Assembly (NCBI GenBank): GCA_046765875.1
Contig: JBKPSJ010000343.1
Location: 1-5,364 of the forward strand
Direction: 5' to 3'
DNA from: DASRHY01 sp046765875
GTDB lineage: Bacteria; Actinomycetota; Actinomycetes; Propionibacteriales; Kribbellaceae
Length of the DNA stretch: 5,364 bases
The translations under genes and the position numbers were made by a program. How positions within the stretch are numbered: position 1 is the first letter of the stretch; each line of letters starts with the position of its first letter. Shown one piece after another: positions 1 to 5,087 of this stretch. Under the pieces are notes generated by a model. That model did no database searches. It saw only the letters and a program-made list of their open reading frames with translations, and had not been told where the DNA came from.

Positions 1-452
1 GTCCCATGCTCTTGGGACTTGTCTACTACTGGGTGCAGTCCGCGGGGAAGAACCACCACCGGGCAATGTGCGAGCTGGGCGCAGGCGTTGCTGACCGATC
101 CCATCGCGGAGTGGATCAGGGAGTTGGTCCCGTGGCTGCCGACGACGAGGAGCGCGGCCGTCTCGGAGCGCTCGATCAGGATCTCGGCCGGATCCCCGAC
201 GAACACGCGGAGGCTCACACCCGGCGCGCCCGGTAGCTGCTGCCTCATCGCGACGATGTCGGCCCACAGTTCGTAGTCGGACAGGGCGACGTCGTCCTCC
301 GAACGGGCGACCCGTACCGCCTCGACAGCGCAGCGCCGCAGCCGCGCCTCGCGCAGCGCGAACAACAGCGCCCGGCGTCCTCCGTCGGATCCGTCGACAC
401 CGACGACGATCTCCTCGGGCTCGACCTCGTCATCCCTGCGATCGGCTCGCAT
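1..452 (-). CDS. Universal stress protein, single USP domain visible, 3' end cut by window edge
   Basis: This minus-strand frame opens with ATG at 452-450 and stays open to the left edge (150 codons seen, no stop), so the gene is partial. The protein has the USP (UspA-like) fold signature. A first beta strand IVVGVDGS lies at about residues 15-22 with the conserved Asp20. The nucleotide-binding loop G-x2-G-x9-G-S is at residues 105-119, followed by a last strand PVVVLP at 131-136. The loop matches the ATP-binding type of USP. Single-domain USPs are about 140-150 residues, so the stop is probably just outside the window; a second domain further left cannot be excluded. A purine-rich GAGGTG sits about 7 bases before the ATG and supports this start. 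The gene is divergent from the coiled-coil gene at 619. USPs are cytosolic proteins linked to stress survival and growth arrest; the specific role here is not shown. Confidence 0.88.
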   Translation of the reverse strand, partial: MRADRRDDEVEPEEIVVGVDGSDGGRRALLFALREARLRRCAVEAVRVARSEDDVALSDYELWADIVAMRQQLPGAPGVSLRVFVGDPAEILIERSETAALLVVGSHGTNSLIHSAMGSVSNACAQLAHCPVVVLPRGLHPVVDKSQEHG

Positions 453-515
453 CGCACCTCACCTCGTCTCTGGTTCAATCCTCGCCGGTCGTACGTCAGC
501 CGCGTACAGCCACAA

Positions 516-533
516 GGCCCGACTCCCCGGGCC
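516..533. promoter_or_regulatory. Inverted repeat between divergent genes, possible operator
   Basis: GGCCCG and CGGGCC form a perfect 6-bp inverted repeat around a 6-base spacer. It lies about 65-80 bases upstream of the minus-strand USP start and about 85 bases upstream of the coiled-coil gene. Placement between divergent genes suits a regulator site, but no regulator family can be named from the sequence. Short GC-rich palindromes are common in this base composition. Confidence 0.25.
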
Positions 534-557
534 GAGCGTCTCGGATTCGCGGATGAC

Positions 558-588
558 TTGGCTGGTGTCTTGTCGTCTGCTCTACCGT
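558..588 (+). promoter_or_regulatory. Weak promoter candidate for the coiled-coil gene
   Basis: TTGGCT at 558-563 is a 4/6 match to a -35 element. TACCGT at 583-588 fits the loose mycobacterial -10 pattern TANNNT, with 19 bases between them. This would start transcription near 595, just before the G-rich ribosome binding region. The -35 match and spacing are both poor, so this is only a candidate. Confidence 0.2.
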
Positions 589-600
589 TTGACCAGTGCT

Positions 601-626
601 GGGTGGGAGGTGGTGGTTGTGGTGGG
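601..626 (+). promoter_or_regulatory. G-rich tract spanning the ribosome binding site and start codons
   Basis: On the plus strand this stretch consists of runs of two or three G separated mostly by single T or A. It contains GGGAGG at 605-610, which is a good Shine-Dalgarno sequence 8 bases before the GTG at 619. The run of GTG codons (610, 613, 619, 622 and 628 in one frame) leaves the exact start ambiguous. The spacing of G runs would allow a two-tier G-quadruplex in the mRNA. Confidence 0.4.
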
Positions 627-1113
627 CGTGCGGGAGGATCTCGAGCGCGTACGGTCGGCCATCGGTGACACACACAAGGAGGTCGGCCTGTGGTTCGATC
701 GGCTTGTCGCCGGGACGATTTCACAGACGGAGTTCGAGGAAGGTAGCCGCGAGCCTACGGAGCGTCTGGACGGGCTCGAGCGCCAGCTGACACGGCTGCG
801 GTCCGAGCCCGGCGACCTGTCGGCGGCGGACCTCGATGCGCTGATCGACGACGTCGACCTGAGCCGCATCGAGGCGATCAGACGGCTGGCCCTGCTCAAC
901 CAACAACTGAGCGGCACCGCCGCCGATCCGGTGACCCGCGCGGTCGTCGAGGGCGAGATCGCCGGCCTGGACGGCGTACTGGCGAGCCTCAAAGCCCGCC
1001 GCGAGGAGCGGTCCAGATTCGCGGACCGCGCAATGCGCAACCTCTCCCGAGCCGTCGAGGACGGCCTCATCGACGCGGACCTCAGAGACCGCCTCCGCAC
1101 CTACCTCGAATGA
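619..1113 (+). CDS. Hypothetical charged, helical (probably coiled-coil) protein
   Basis: The predicted protein has 164 residues starting at GTG 619. I do not recognise the family. It is rich in Arg, Glu, Asp, Leu and Ala in heptad-like spacing, with few aromatics, no signal peptide and no membrane segment. This indicates a mostly alpha-helical cytosolic protein, with probable coiled coils at about residues 5-65 and 115-140. The frame has strong G/C third-position bias to its TGA stop. The frame extends upstream to an ATG at 553, but that ATG has no ribosome binding site and would add an unlikely valine-rich leader. GGGAGG at 605-610 favours GTG 619, with GTG 622 or 628 as alternatives. The gene is divergent from the USP at 1-452 and is closed by a hairpin overlapping its stop. 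A link to stress physiology is only suggested by that neighbour. Confidence 0.72.
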   Translation: MVGVREDLERVRSAIGDTHKEVGLWFDRLVAGTISQTEFEEGSREPTERLDGLERQLTRLRSEPGDLSAADLDALIDDVDLSRIEAIRRLALLNQQLSGTAADPVTRAVVEGEIAGLDGVLASLKARREERSRFADRAMRNLSRAVEDGLIDADLRDRLRTYLE

Positions 1114-1132
1114 CGCCCCACGGGGAGCGTCA
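1111..1132 (+). terminator. GC-rich hairpin overlapping the stop codon
   Basis: TGACGC at 1111-1116 pairs with GCGTCA at 1127-1132. Three further C-G pairs extend the stem past a bulged A at 1126 and leave a three-base loop. The stem begins with the TGA stop of the coiled-coil gene. There is no U-run after it, but high-GC actinobacteria often use hairpins without a U tract. A role in termination or 3'-end protection is inferred. Confidence 0.45.
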
Positions 1133-1252
1133 GTCATGCGAGCCAGTGGTTAGGGAATCACGGAGCTCTCAGCCTTGTGGGCAGCGGTTGCCTCCGACCG
1201 CCAGGACTGATGAACCGTTGCCAGCAGAAATGCGAACTGGTCTGACCTTCAG

Positions 1253-1411
1253 GTGGAGGTGTGGCGCGGCCGGATTGCCTGGTACGTCGCACGGACGATC
1301 GTGAGCACCGCCGCGAGCCAGACCGGCCCGCACGCCTGGGAGGTGGTGCTGAGCCCCCGGGGAGGTGCCGCCCCCCGCCCGCATGTCACAGCTTCGGCTG
1401 TCGCGGCCTAG
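1253..1411 (+). CDS. Doubtful small ORF, 52 residues
   Basis: A GTG-initiated frame (1253, or 1259) runs to TAG at 1409-1411. Its first 40 or so codons have strong G/C third-position bias, and the translation is well mixed, with residues such as WYVARTIV and WEVVLSPR. That is more protein-like than the neighbouring frames. No clear ribosome binding site precedes 1253, and no family is recognised. The frame is closed upstream by TGA at 1211-1213. It may be a small gene, a remnant, or chance. Confidence 0.18.
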   Translation: MEVWRGRIAWYVARTIVSTAASQTGPHAWEVVLSPRGGAAPRPHVTASAVAA

Positions 1412-1423
1412 CACCCCATCCCA

Positions 1424-1457
1424 GGGTTCGCACCCCGGCACACAGGGGTGCGAACCC
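1424..1457. repeat. 13-bp perfect inverted repeat (hairpin)
   Basis: GGGTTCGCACCCC at 1424-1436 is the exact reverse complement of GGGGTGCGAACCC at 1445-1457, with an 8-base loop. The right arm is also the first copy of the 19-base tandem repeat that follows, so the left arm can pair with either of the first two copies. It resembles intergenic palindromic repeat elements; its function is unknown. Confidence 0.7.
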
Positions 1458-1496
1458 GTGCCGGGGGTGCGAACCCGTGCCGGGGGTGCGAGGCCC
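1445..1496. repeat. 19-bp tandem direct repeat, about 2.7 copies
   Basis: The unit GGGGTGCGAACCCGTGCCG occurs exactly at 1445-1463 and 1464-1482. A third, partial and diverged copy follows at 1483-1496 (GGGGTGCG, then AGGCCC in place of AACCCG). The core GGGTGCGAACCC is nearly self-complementary, so the array offers several alternative hairpins with the inverted arm at 1424-1436. Copy number could vary between strains. Confidence 0.75.
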
Positions 1497-1530
1497 AGAT
1501 CGCGGCCCTTGCACCCGGCCAACAATTGTC

Positions 1531-1767
1531 CTACGGCGGACACACGATGAATTCTTCTTCGCCACGCCCGTCGACCCAGACGCCGGACAGCCGCAGGCAT
1601 CCCAAGCCGTGCGGCACCTTGCCGTGAGCAACGATTCGATCGTGTGGCTTGGTGCGAGTAGGGCACTCCCGCTCCCACGTGCGGACGGCGGCGGTGGCTG
1701 GTAGGCGCCAAAGGCAACGGCTCCGATGTGCACCTGGTTGCTGGCCGCCAATTTGGCTGGTGCACAT
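1531..1767 (-). CDS. Doubtful small ORF, possibly a gene remnant
   Basis: A 78-residue minus-strand frame starts at ATG 1767, inside the right arm of the 17-bp inverted repeat, and ends at TAG 1533-1531. The last 40 or so codons have marked G/C third-position bias and a plausible globular translation (for example GLGCLRLSGVWVDGRGEEEF), unlike the first half. No ribosome binding site is visible. It may be the decayed C-terminal end of an older gene. No family is recognised. Confidence 0.18.
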   Translation of the reverse strand: MCTSQIGGQQPGAHRSRCLWRLPATAAVRTWERECPTRTKPHDRIVAHGKVPHGLGCLRLSGVWVDGRGEEEFIVCPP

Positions 1768-1775
1768 CGGAGCCG
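1718..1775. repeat. 17-bp perfect inverted repeat with a 24-base loop
   Basis: CGGCTCCGATGTGCACC at 1718-1734 is the exact reverse complement of 1759-1775. A 17-bp perfect match is well beyond chance for a region this size. It has no U tract on either side and lies over 200 bases from the nearest confident gene end, so a simple terminator role is not obvious. It could be a structured RNA stem, a binding site for a dimeric protein, or the ends of a tiny mobile element. Confidence 0.75.
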
Positions 1776-1819
1776 CTGGTACTGCGGGCTAGGGCGGGTC
1801 TTTGCATAAGCACTGTCCG

Positions 1820-1832
1820 TCGAGCTGCTCGA
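1820..1832. repeat. Short palindrome, 6-bp arms
   Basis: TCGAGC and GCTCGA flank a single T, giving a perfect odd palindrome just before the nested hairpin at 1838. It could be an operator half-site pair, but the 1-base spacing does not fit the mycobacterial SOS box. Confidence 0.3.
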
Positions 1833-1837
1833 AACTT

Positions 1838-1878
1838 GTGTTGGCGCCATGACACCGCGAGTGTCGGCTCGCCAACAC
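1838..1878. repeat. Nested hairpin: 9-bp outer and 5-bp inner stems
   Basis: GTGTTGGCG at 1838-1846 pairs with CGCCAACAC at 1870-1878. Inside, GACAC at 1851-1855 pairs with GTGTC at 1861-1865 around a 5-base loop. The two stems are separated by a symmetrical 4x4 internal loop. This stacked arrangement looks like a folded RNA element or a protein-bound palindrome. It lies about 125 bases upstream of the VOC start, so it could belong to that gene's leader. Confidence 0.6.
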
Positions 1879-2002
1879 TTCACATTCCCGCGGGTGCGCC
1901 CCGGGCGACCGCACGTGCTCAGCCCGGTTCCCGGATCAGTGGAAGGGACGGCCGTCGGTGTGGTGCCAGCCCGCCCGATCGCGGTCCTGGCAATCTGGCG
2001 GC

Positions 2003-2356
2003 ATGGAACATGTGCTGGGAATCGGTGGATACTTCATCCGGGCAGCCGACCCGGAGGCCCTGATCGCGTGGTACCGCGAGTGTTTGGGCCTGGATGCCGA
2101 TGAGCGCGGCGTGTGGCGGCAGGGGGCCGGGATGACGGTGTTCGCGACGTTCGACTCCGATACCGACTACTTCGGGTCCCGCGCCCAGCAGACGATGCTC
2201 AACTTCCGGGTTCGCGACCTGGATGCGATGCTCGCCCAATTGCGCTCCAAGGCAGCGGACGTGGCTGAACAGACGCAGGTCATGGACGGCGTCGGTCGAT
2301 TCGGCTGGGTTACCGATCCTGAGGGCAATCGGATCGAGTTGTGGCAACCCGCCTGA
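2003..2356 (+). CDS. VOC-superfamily (glyoxalase/bleomycin-resistance fold) protein
   Basis: The predicted protein has 117 residues, the usual size of a small one-chain VOC (vicinal oxygen chelate) protein. The N-terminal half carries the module start GIGGYFIRAADPEALIAWYR (about 6-25) and an LGL turn at 28-30. The second module begins near NFRVRDLDAMLAQLR (67-81) and ends in the family hallmark DPEGNRIELWQP (105-116), with Glu112 as a likely metal ligand. Members bind a divalent metal and act as lyases, dioxygenases, isomerases or drug-binding proteins, so the substrate cannot be called. His3 might be a second ligand, but many members of this subgroup lack a complete metal site. ATG 2003 is chosen because the fold begins there; a GTG at 1958 would add an unrelated leader. 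The ribosome binding site is weak. The protein is probably a cytosolic monomer or dimer. Confidence 0.88.
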   Translation: MEHVLGIGGYFIRAADPEALIAWYRECLGLDADERGVWRQGAGMTVFATFDSDTDYFGSRAQQTMLNFRVRDLDAMLAQLRSKAADVAEQTQVMDGVGRFGWVTDPEGNRIELWQPA

Positions 2357-2372
2357 ACGCGGCCTTCGAGAC

Positions 2373-2411
2373 ACCTAGCGGCTGTCGCTCCGGCTCGCCC
2401 GCGGGCTAGGT
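2373..2411 (+). terminator. Hairpin after the VOC gene, possible terminator
   Basis: ACCTAGC at 2373-2379 pairs with GCTAGGT at 2405-2411. A GCGG/CCGC pairing (2378-2381 with 2399-2402) can form inside as an alternative. It starts 16 bases after the VOC stop and is not followed by a U-run. Position suggests termination between the VOC gene and the USP gene. The stem is modest and the loop long. Confidence 0.35.
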
Positions 2412-2430
2412 TCGGATCCGTCGGCCCTCT
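2411..2430 (+). promoter_or_regulatory. Weak DosR-box-like sequence upstream of the USP/transporter pair
   Basis: Aligned to the published DosR consensus TTSGGGACTWWAGTCCCSAA, this 20-mer matches at 11 positions. TTCGG on the left and the GGCCC-type right half are the best parts; the left GGGAC core is broken. It ends 17 bases before the ATG at 2448. DosR activates several USP genes in mycobacteria, which makes the position suggestive, but the match is partial. Confidence 0.22.
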
Positions 2431-2433
2431 GGC

Positions 2434-2440
2434 AGGGAGG
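2434..2440 (+). promoter_or_regulatory. Strong ribosome binding site fixing the original USP start
   Basis: AGGGAGG lies 7 bases before ATG 2448. It is among the best Shine-Dalgarno matches in the window and marks 2448 as the intended start, even though that frame is broken about 45 bases later. Confidence 0.7.
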
Positions 2441-2447
2441 ACACCAC

Positions 2448-2534
2448 ATGACAGGTCGGATCGTTGTAGGCATCGACGGCTCACCGCAAAGCGGCGCTCG
2501 AATGGGCGGTGGCCCGAGCGCGCCTCGGGAGTGA
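2448..2534 (+). pseudogene. Frameshifted N-terminal fragment of the two-domain USP
   Basis: From ATG 2448, behind the strong ribosome binding site, the frame encodes MTGRIVVGIDGSPQS, an exact USP first strand with its conserved Asp. It then turns to nonsense and stops at TGA 2532-2534 (28 residues). The expected continuation, AALEWAVARARLG, is encoded in the +1-shifted frame from 2491. The break lies between about 2487 and 2496 and equals one extra base or two missing bases (a five-base loss would also fit the usual spacing). The fragment belongs with 2509-3321 as one original gene of about 291 codons. Confidence 0.75.
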
Positions 2535-3321
2535 GCAACTCGAGTTGGTCAACACCTACAGCCTGACGCCCTACATCAACTTCTACGGTTATCACGGCAT
2601 CGCAGCGAGCCAGCCTGTGGATTGGTTCATCGAGTTCTCCGAGCAAGTGCTCGACGCCGCCGCGGCGCGCGTGCGCGAGCTGGCGCCCGACCTGACCTGC
2701 ACCCTGACCTCGAAGATGGGCCACCCCGCCCTCATCCTGGCGGAGGCTTCCGAGGCCGCAGACGCCGTCGTCGTCGGTCGACGCGGCCTGGGCAGCGCTG
2801 CGAGCGCCCTGCTGGGTTCGGTGAGCAACCGGCTGACGATCCAGGCGAAATGCCCGCTGGTCGTCGTTGGAGATGGCGAGCTTCCGACGACGGGTCCGAT
2901 CGTCGTGGGCGTCGACGGGTCGGAGTTCGGCACGAACGCGCTGCGCTACGCAATCGCCGAGGCAGCCGTGCGCAAGACCTCGGTGAGAGCCGTCGCCGCT
3001 TACGAGGTTCTGCGCCACGCCTCGCCGGCTGACCCGGAGCTGGCCGCGCGGATGCGGGCGGACATCGAGACGGAGGCCGCAGGCACCATCACCCGGGCGC
3101 TCGATGAGGCACACGGGACGGACCCCGCATCGGTGAGCGTGGACCACATCGTGGTGGAAGGCCGCGCCGCTGAAGGAATCCTGAGCCACGCCGAAGATGC
3201 GCAGCTGATCGTGGTCGGCACGCACGGCAAGGGCCTGGTCCGCCGGATCCTGCTCGGGTCAGTGAGCCGGCGGGTCCTCAACGATGCCGACCGGCCGGTC
3301 GCCGTCGTCGATCTTCCGTGA
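2509..3321 (+). CDS. Two-domain universal stress protein, main readable frame (5' end frameshifted)
   Basis: The long open frame gives 270 residues from GTG 2509. It holds two USP domains. The first lacks its opening strand here but keeps the nucleotide loop G-x2-G-x9-G-S at residues 90-104 and the strand PLVVV at 116-120. The second is complete: IVVGVDGS at 131-138 with Asp136, and G-x2-G-x9-G-S at 237-251, ending PVAVVDLP. Tandem-domain USPs of about 290 residues are typical of mycobacteria (Rv2623 is the known example), and restoring the frame to ATG 2448 gives that length. GTG 2509 has no ribosome binding site, so it is probably not the native start; the frame is open back to 2470 without a good start codon. 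If the shift is real, the product would lack the first strand of domain 1 or not be made. The stop overlaps the start of the transporter gene. Confidence 0.85.
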   Translation: MARARLGSEQLELVNTYSLTPYINFYGYHGIAASQPVDWFIEFSEQVLDAAAARVRELAPDLTCTLTSKMGHPALILAEASEAADAVVVGRRGLGSAASALLGSVSNRLTIQAKCPLVVVGDGELPTTGPIVVGVDGSEFGTNALRYAIAEAAVRKTSVRAVAAYEVLRHASPADPELAARMRADIETEAAGTITRALDEAHGTDPASVSVDHIVVEGRAAEGILSHAEDAQLIVVGTHGKGLVRRILLGSVSRRVLNDADRPVAVVDLP

Positions 3322-4997
3322 CCACGCAACCGGATCCGACTGTGTCCGCAGTCGCCGACGGTCGCGCCACCCGGGCGCCCTGGTTGCCATTGATCGTCAT
3401 CGTCCTCGCTCAACTTCAGATGGCCATGAACATCAGCGTGCTGCCGGTGTCGCTCGGGCCGATCTCCGAAGACGTGGATGCGCCGGCGACGGCCACCGCG
3501 ACGGGCCTTCTTCTCTACTCGCTGTTCGTTGCCGCGTTCGTCATGCTGGGCGCAAAGATCGGCAAGCTCGTGGGCGAGCGTCGGGTTTTTCAGGCAGGCG
3601 TCGTCGTGCACGCCGTTGCGATGGGTTTGATGGCGGCCAGCACCGACGCCAACACGATGAACATTGCCCAGGCGATCGCGGGAGTTGCCGCCGCTGCGCT
3701 TGTTCCGACATTAGTGGTGCTGATCGCCGCGAACTACCACGGCAGGCAGCAGGAAACGGCCCTGGGTGTGCTGGCCGGTATCCCCGCCGTCGCCAGCGCT
3801 GTTACCTTCGTCGTCGCCGGCTTCCTCGCAACGGCCTTGAGCTGGCGCTACTCGTTCGGGCTGATCATCCTCCTGGCGGTCGTCGTCTTCTTCCTGGGTT
3901 ATCGCCTGACGCCGATCCCGCGCCAGCGCACCATCAGGATCGACCTTGTCGGGGTCGTTCTGTCGGCTGCCGCAATCGCGCTCATCCTGTTCGGCTTCAA
4001 CAACCTCCAGACGTGGGGGCCGCTGGTGGCGGACAGCGCGGCGCCGTTCTCGGTACTGCGGTTGTCGCCGGCGCCGATATTCATCTTGTTCGGGATCGTG
4101 CTTGGTCAAGCGTTCTTCGCATGGTCCAACAGGCGTGTGGCCGCCAACAAGCAGCCGCTGCTCGCGATGGAGGTATTGGACAGCAAGGAGGAGAAGTGTG
4201 CCGTCATCGCGTTTCTCGTCGCGGGTAGCCTCGGTCTCGCGGTCGGTTTTCTCATCCCGCTCTATGTCCAGATCCTCCAAGGCCGTACGCCCCTTGCCTC
4301 GGCGGTGGTGATCCTCCCGTACGCGGTTGCAATCGCGACCGCGGGCGTTCTTTCGGTGCGACTGTATGATCGCGTCTCGCCACGCCGTCTGGGTATGGCC
4401 TCATTCATCCTGATCGCGATCGGTCTGGTGGTGGTCGCCTTCACGGTCGGTAGAGACTGGAGCACCCTCGCGGTCATCTTGGGGCTACTCCTTGTCGGCA
4501 TCGGTGAGGGCACGCTGCTCACGCTGCTGTTCAACGTGCTCGTGTCCGCGTCTCCCAAGCGACTGGCCGGCGATGTGGGCGCACTGCGCGGCGTGGCGAA
4601 CAACGTCTCGAACGCCCTGGGCGCGGCAGCCGCCAGCGTGGTGGCGGTCGGGCTGCTGGGCGTGTTCCTCGCCACGGCCATCAGCCGGTCCGAACTGCCG
4701 CCCAAGGTCCAGGCCGCAGTCCACTCCGACAACGTCGACTTCGTGACCGACGACGAACTGAGGAGTGCGCTCGGTGCAACCTCGGCGACGCCGGATCAGG
4801 TGGAGAAGGCGATCGCGATCAACGAGGACGCCAGGCTACGCGCGTTGCGGGCGTCCTTCCTGATCGTGGGCGCGATCTCGTTGTTGTCGATCTTCCCAGC
4901 CTCGCGATTGCCGGGGTATGTGCCGACCGAGTTGTCGGCAGCGGACATCGTGAGCGAGGCGGGCCCAGGAGATACAAACCCAGTCCCAACGGGGTGA
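3318..4997 (+). CDS. MFS transporter, DHA2 (14-helix) drug:proton antiporter type
   Basis: The predicted protein has 559 residues and about 14 hydrophobic helices (near 22-44, 60-79, 90-108, 114-138, 148-170, 177-195, 208-226, 252-270, 295-317, 326-345, 357-375, 383-408, 433-455, 512-527). A hydrophilic segment at 456-511 lies before the last helix. WRYSF at 176-180 after helix 5 and the helix count indicate the DHA2 family of inner-membrane exporters. The motif A region reads GAKIGKLVGERR (78-89), with Lys83 where Asp is usual. In motif B, Gln118 and Ala121 stand where Arg and Gln are usual. Proton coupling may therefore differ, and the substrate cannot be called. The start GTG 3318 overlaps the USP stop as GTGA, with no ribosome binding site, so translation probably depends on coupling to the USP gene. 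Alternative: a divergent MFS subfamily of unknown substrate. Confidence 0.9.
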   Translation: MTTQPDPTVSAVADGRATRAPWLPLIVIVLAQLQMAMNISVLPVSLGPISEDVDAPATATATGLLLYSLFVAAFVMLGAKIGKLVGERRVFQAGVVVHAVAMGLMAASTDANTMNIAQAIAGVAAAALVPTLVVLIAANYHGRQQETALGVLAGIPAVASAVTFVVAGFLATALSWRYSFGLIILLAVVVFFLGYRLTPIPRQRTIRIDLVGVVLSAAAIALILFGFNNLQTWGPLVADSAAPFSVLRLSPAPIFILFGIVLGQAFFAWSNRRVAANKQPLLAMEVLDSKEEKCAVIAFLVAGSLGLAVGFLIPLYVQILQGRTPLASAVVILPYAVAIATAGVLSVRLYDRVSPRRLGMASFILIAIGLVVVAFTVGRDWSTLAVILGLLLVGIGEGTLLTLLFNVLVSASPKRLAGDVGALRGVANNVSNALGAAAASVVAVGLLGVFLATAISRSELPPKVQAAVHSDNVDFVTDDELRSALGATSATPDQVEKAIAINEDARLRALRASFLIVGAISLLSIFPASRLPGYVPTELSAADIVSEAGPGDTNPVPTG

Positions 4998-5087
4998 GCC
5001 GGTGGAGGATGCGGCCTGGGCGTAGACGACCAGCGCCTCCAGGGCGAGCCCAAAGGTCCGCGGATCGGGCGCTGATGCGCCGGTCCC

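Larger units (their letters stand above)
1114..2002. other. Long region without a convincing gene, rich in repeats
   Basis: About 890 bases separate the coiled-coil gene from the VOC gene. Open frames exist on both strands, but most give Arg/Pro/Ser-rich translations with no domain, ribosome binding site or steady codon bias, as expected of chance frames in GC-rich DNA. The region does contain an unusual density of inverted and tandem repeats (listed separately) between 1424 and 1878. It could be a decayed gene region, a structured RNA locus or the remnant of a small mobile element. No transposase or integrase remnant was recognised. Confidence 0.6.

Noticed and set aside
1..18. Inverted repeat GTCCCA / TGGGAC near the left edge, considered as a DosR box
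   Set aside because: The half-sites point the wrong way round for a DosR box (GTCCC before GGGAC), and it lies inside the USP coding frame. It could still be part of a terminator hairpin, but the window ends here.
245..724. Minus-strand 159-codon frame overlapping the USP and the coiled-coil gene
   Set aside because: It is the wrong frame over the USP, whose correct frame starts at 452 and carries the full USP motifs.
1445..1496. Repeat array considered as a CRISPR
   Set aside because: The copies are directly adjacent with no unique spacers, the unit is only 19 bases, and no cas gene is present.
1820..1832. Palindrome considered as a mycobacterial SOS (LexA) box
   Set aside because: The arms resemble TCGAAC/GTTCGA only partly, and the spacer is 1 base instead of 4.
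1169..1883. Long minus-strand open frames (228 and 165 codons)
   Set aside because: Translations are Arg/Pro/Ser-rich with no domain, they overlap each other in different frames, and they run through the repeat and hairpin arms. They look like chance frames in GC-rich DNA.
2167..3225. Minus-strand 352-codon frame opposite the VOC and USP genes
   Set aside because: It is antisense to two clear genes, with His/Arg-rich low-quality translation; it is a shadow of codon bias.
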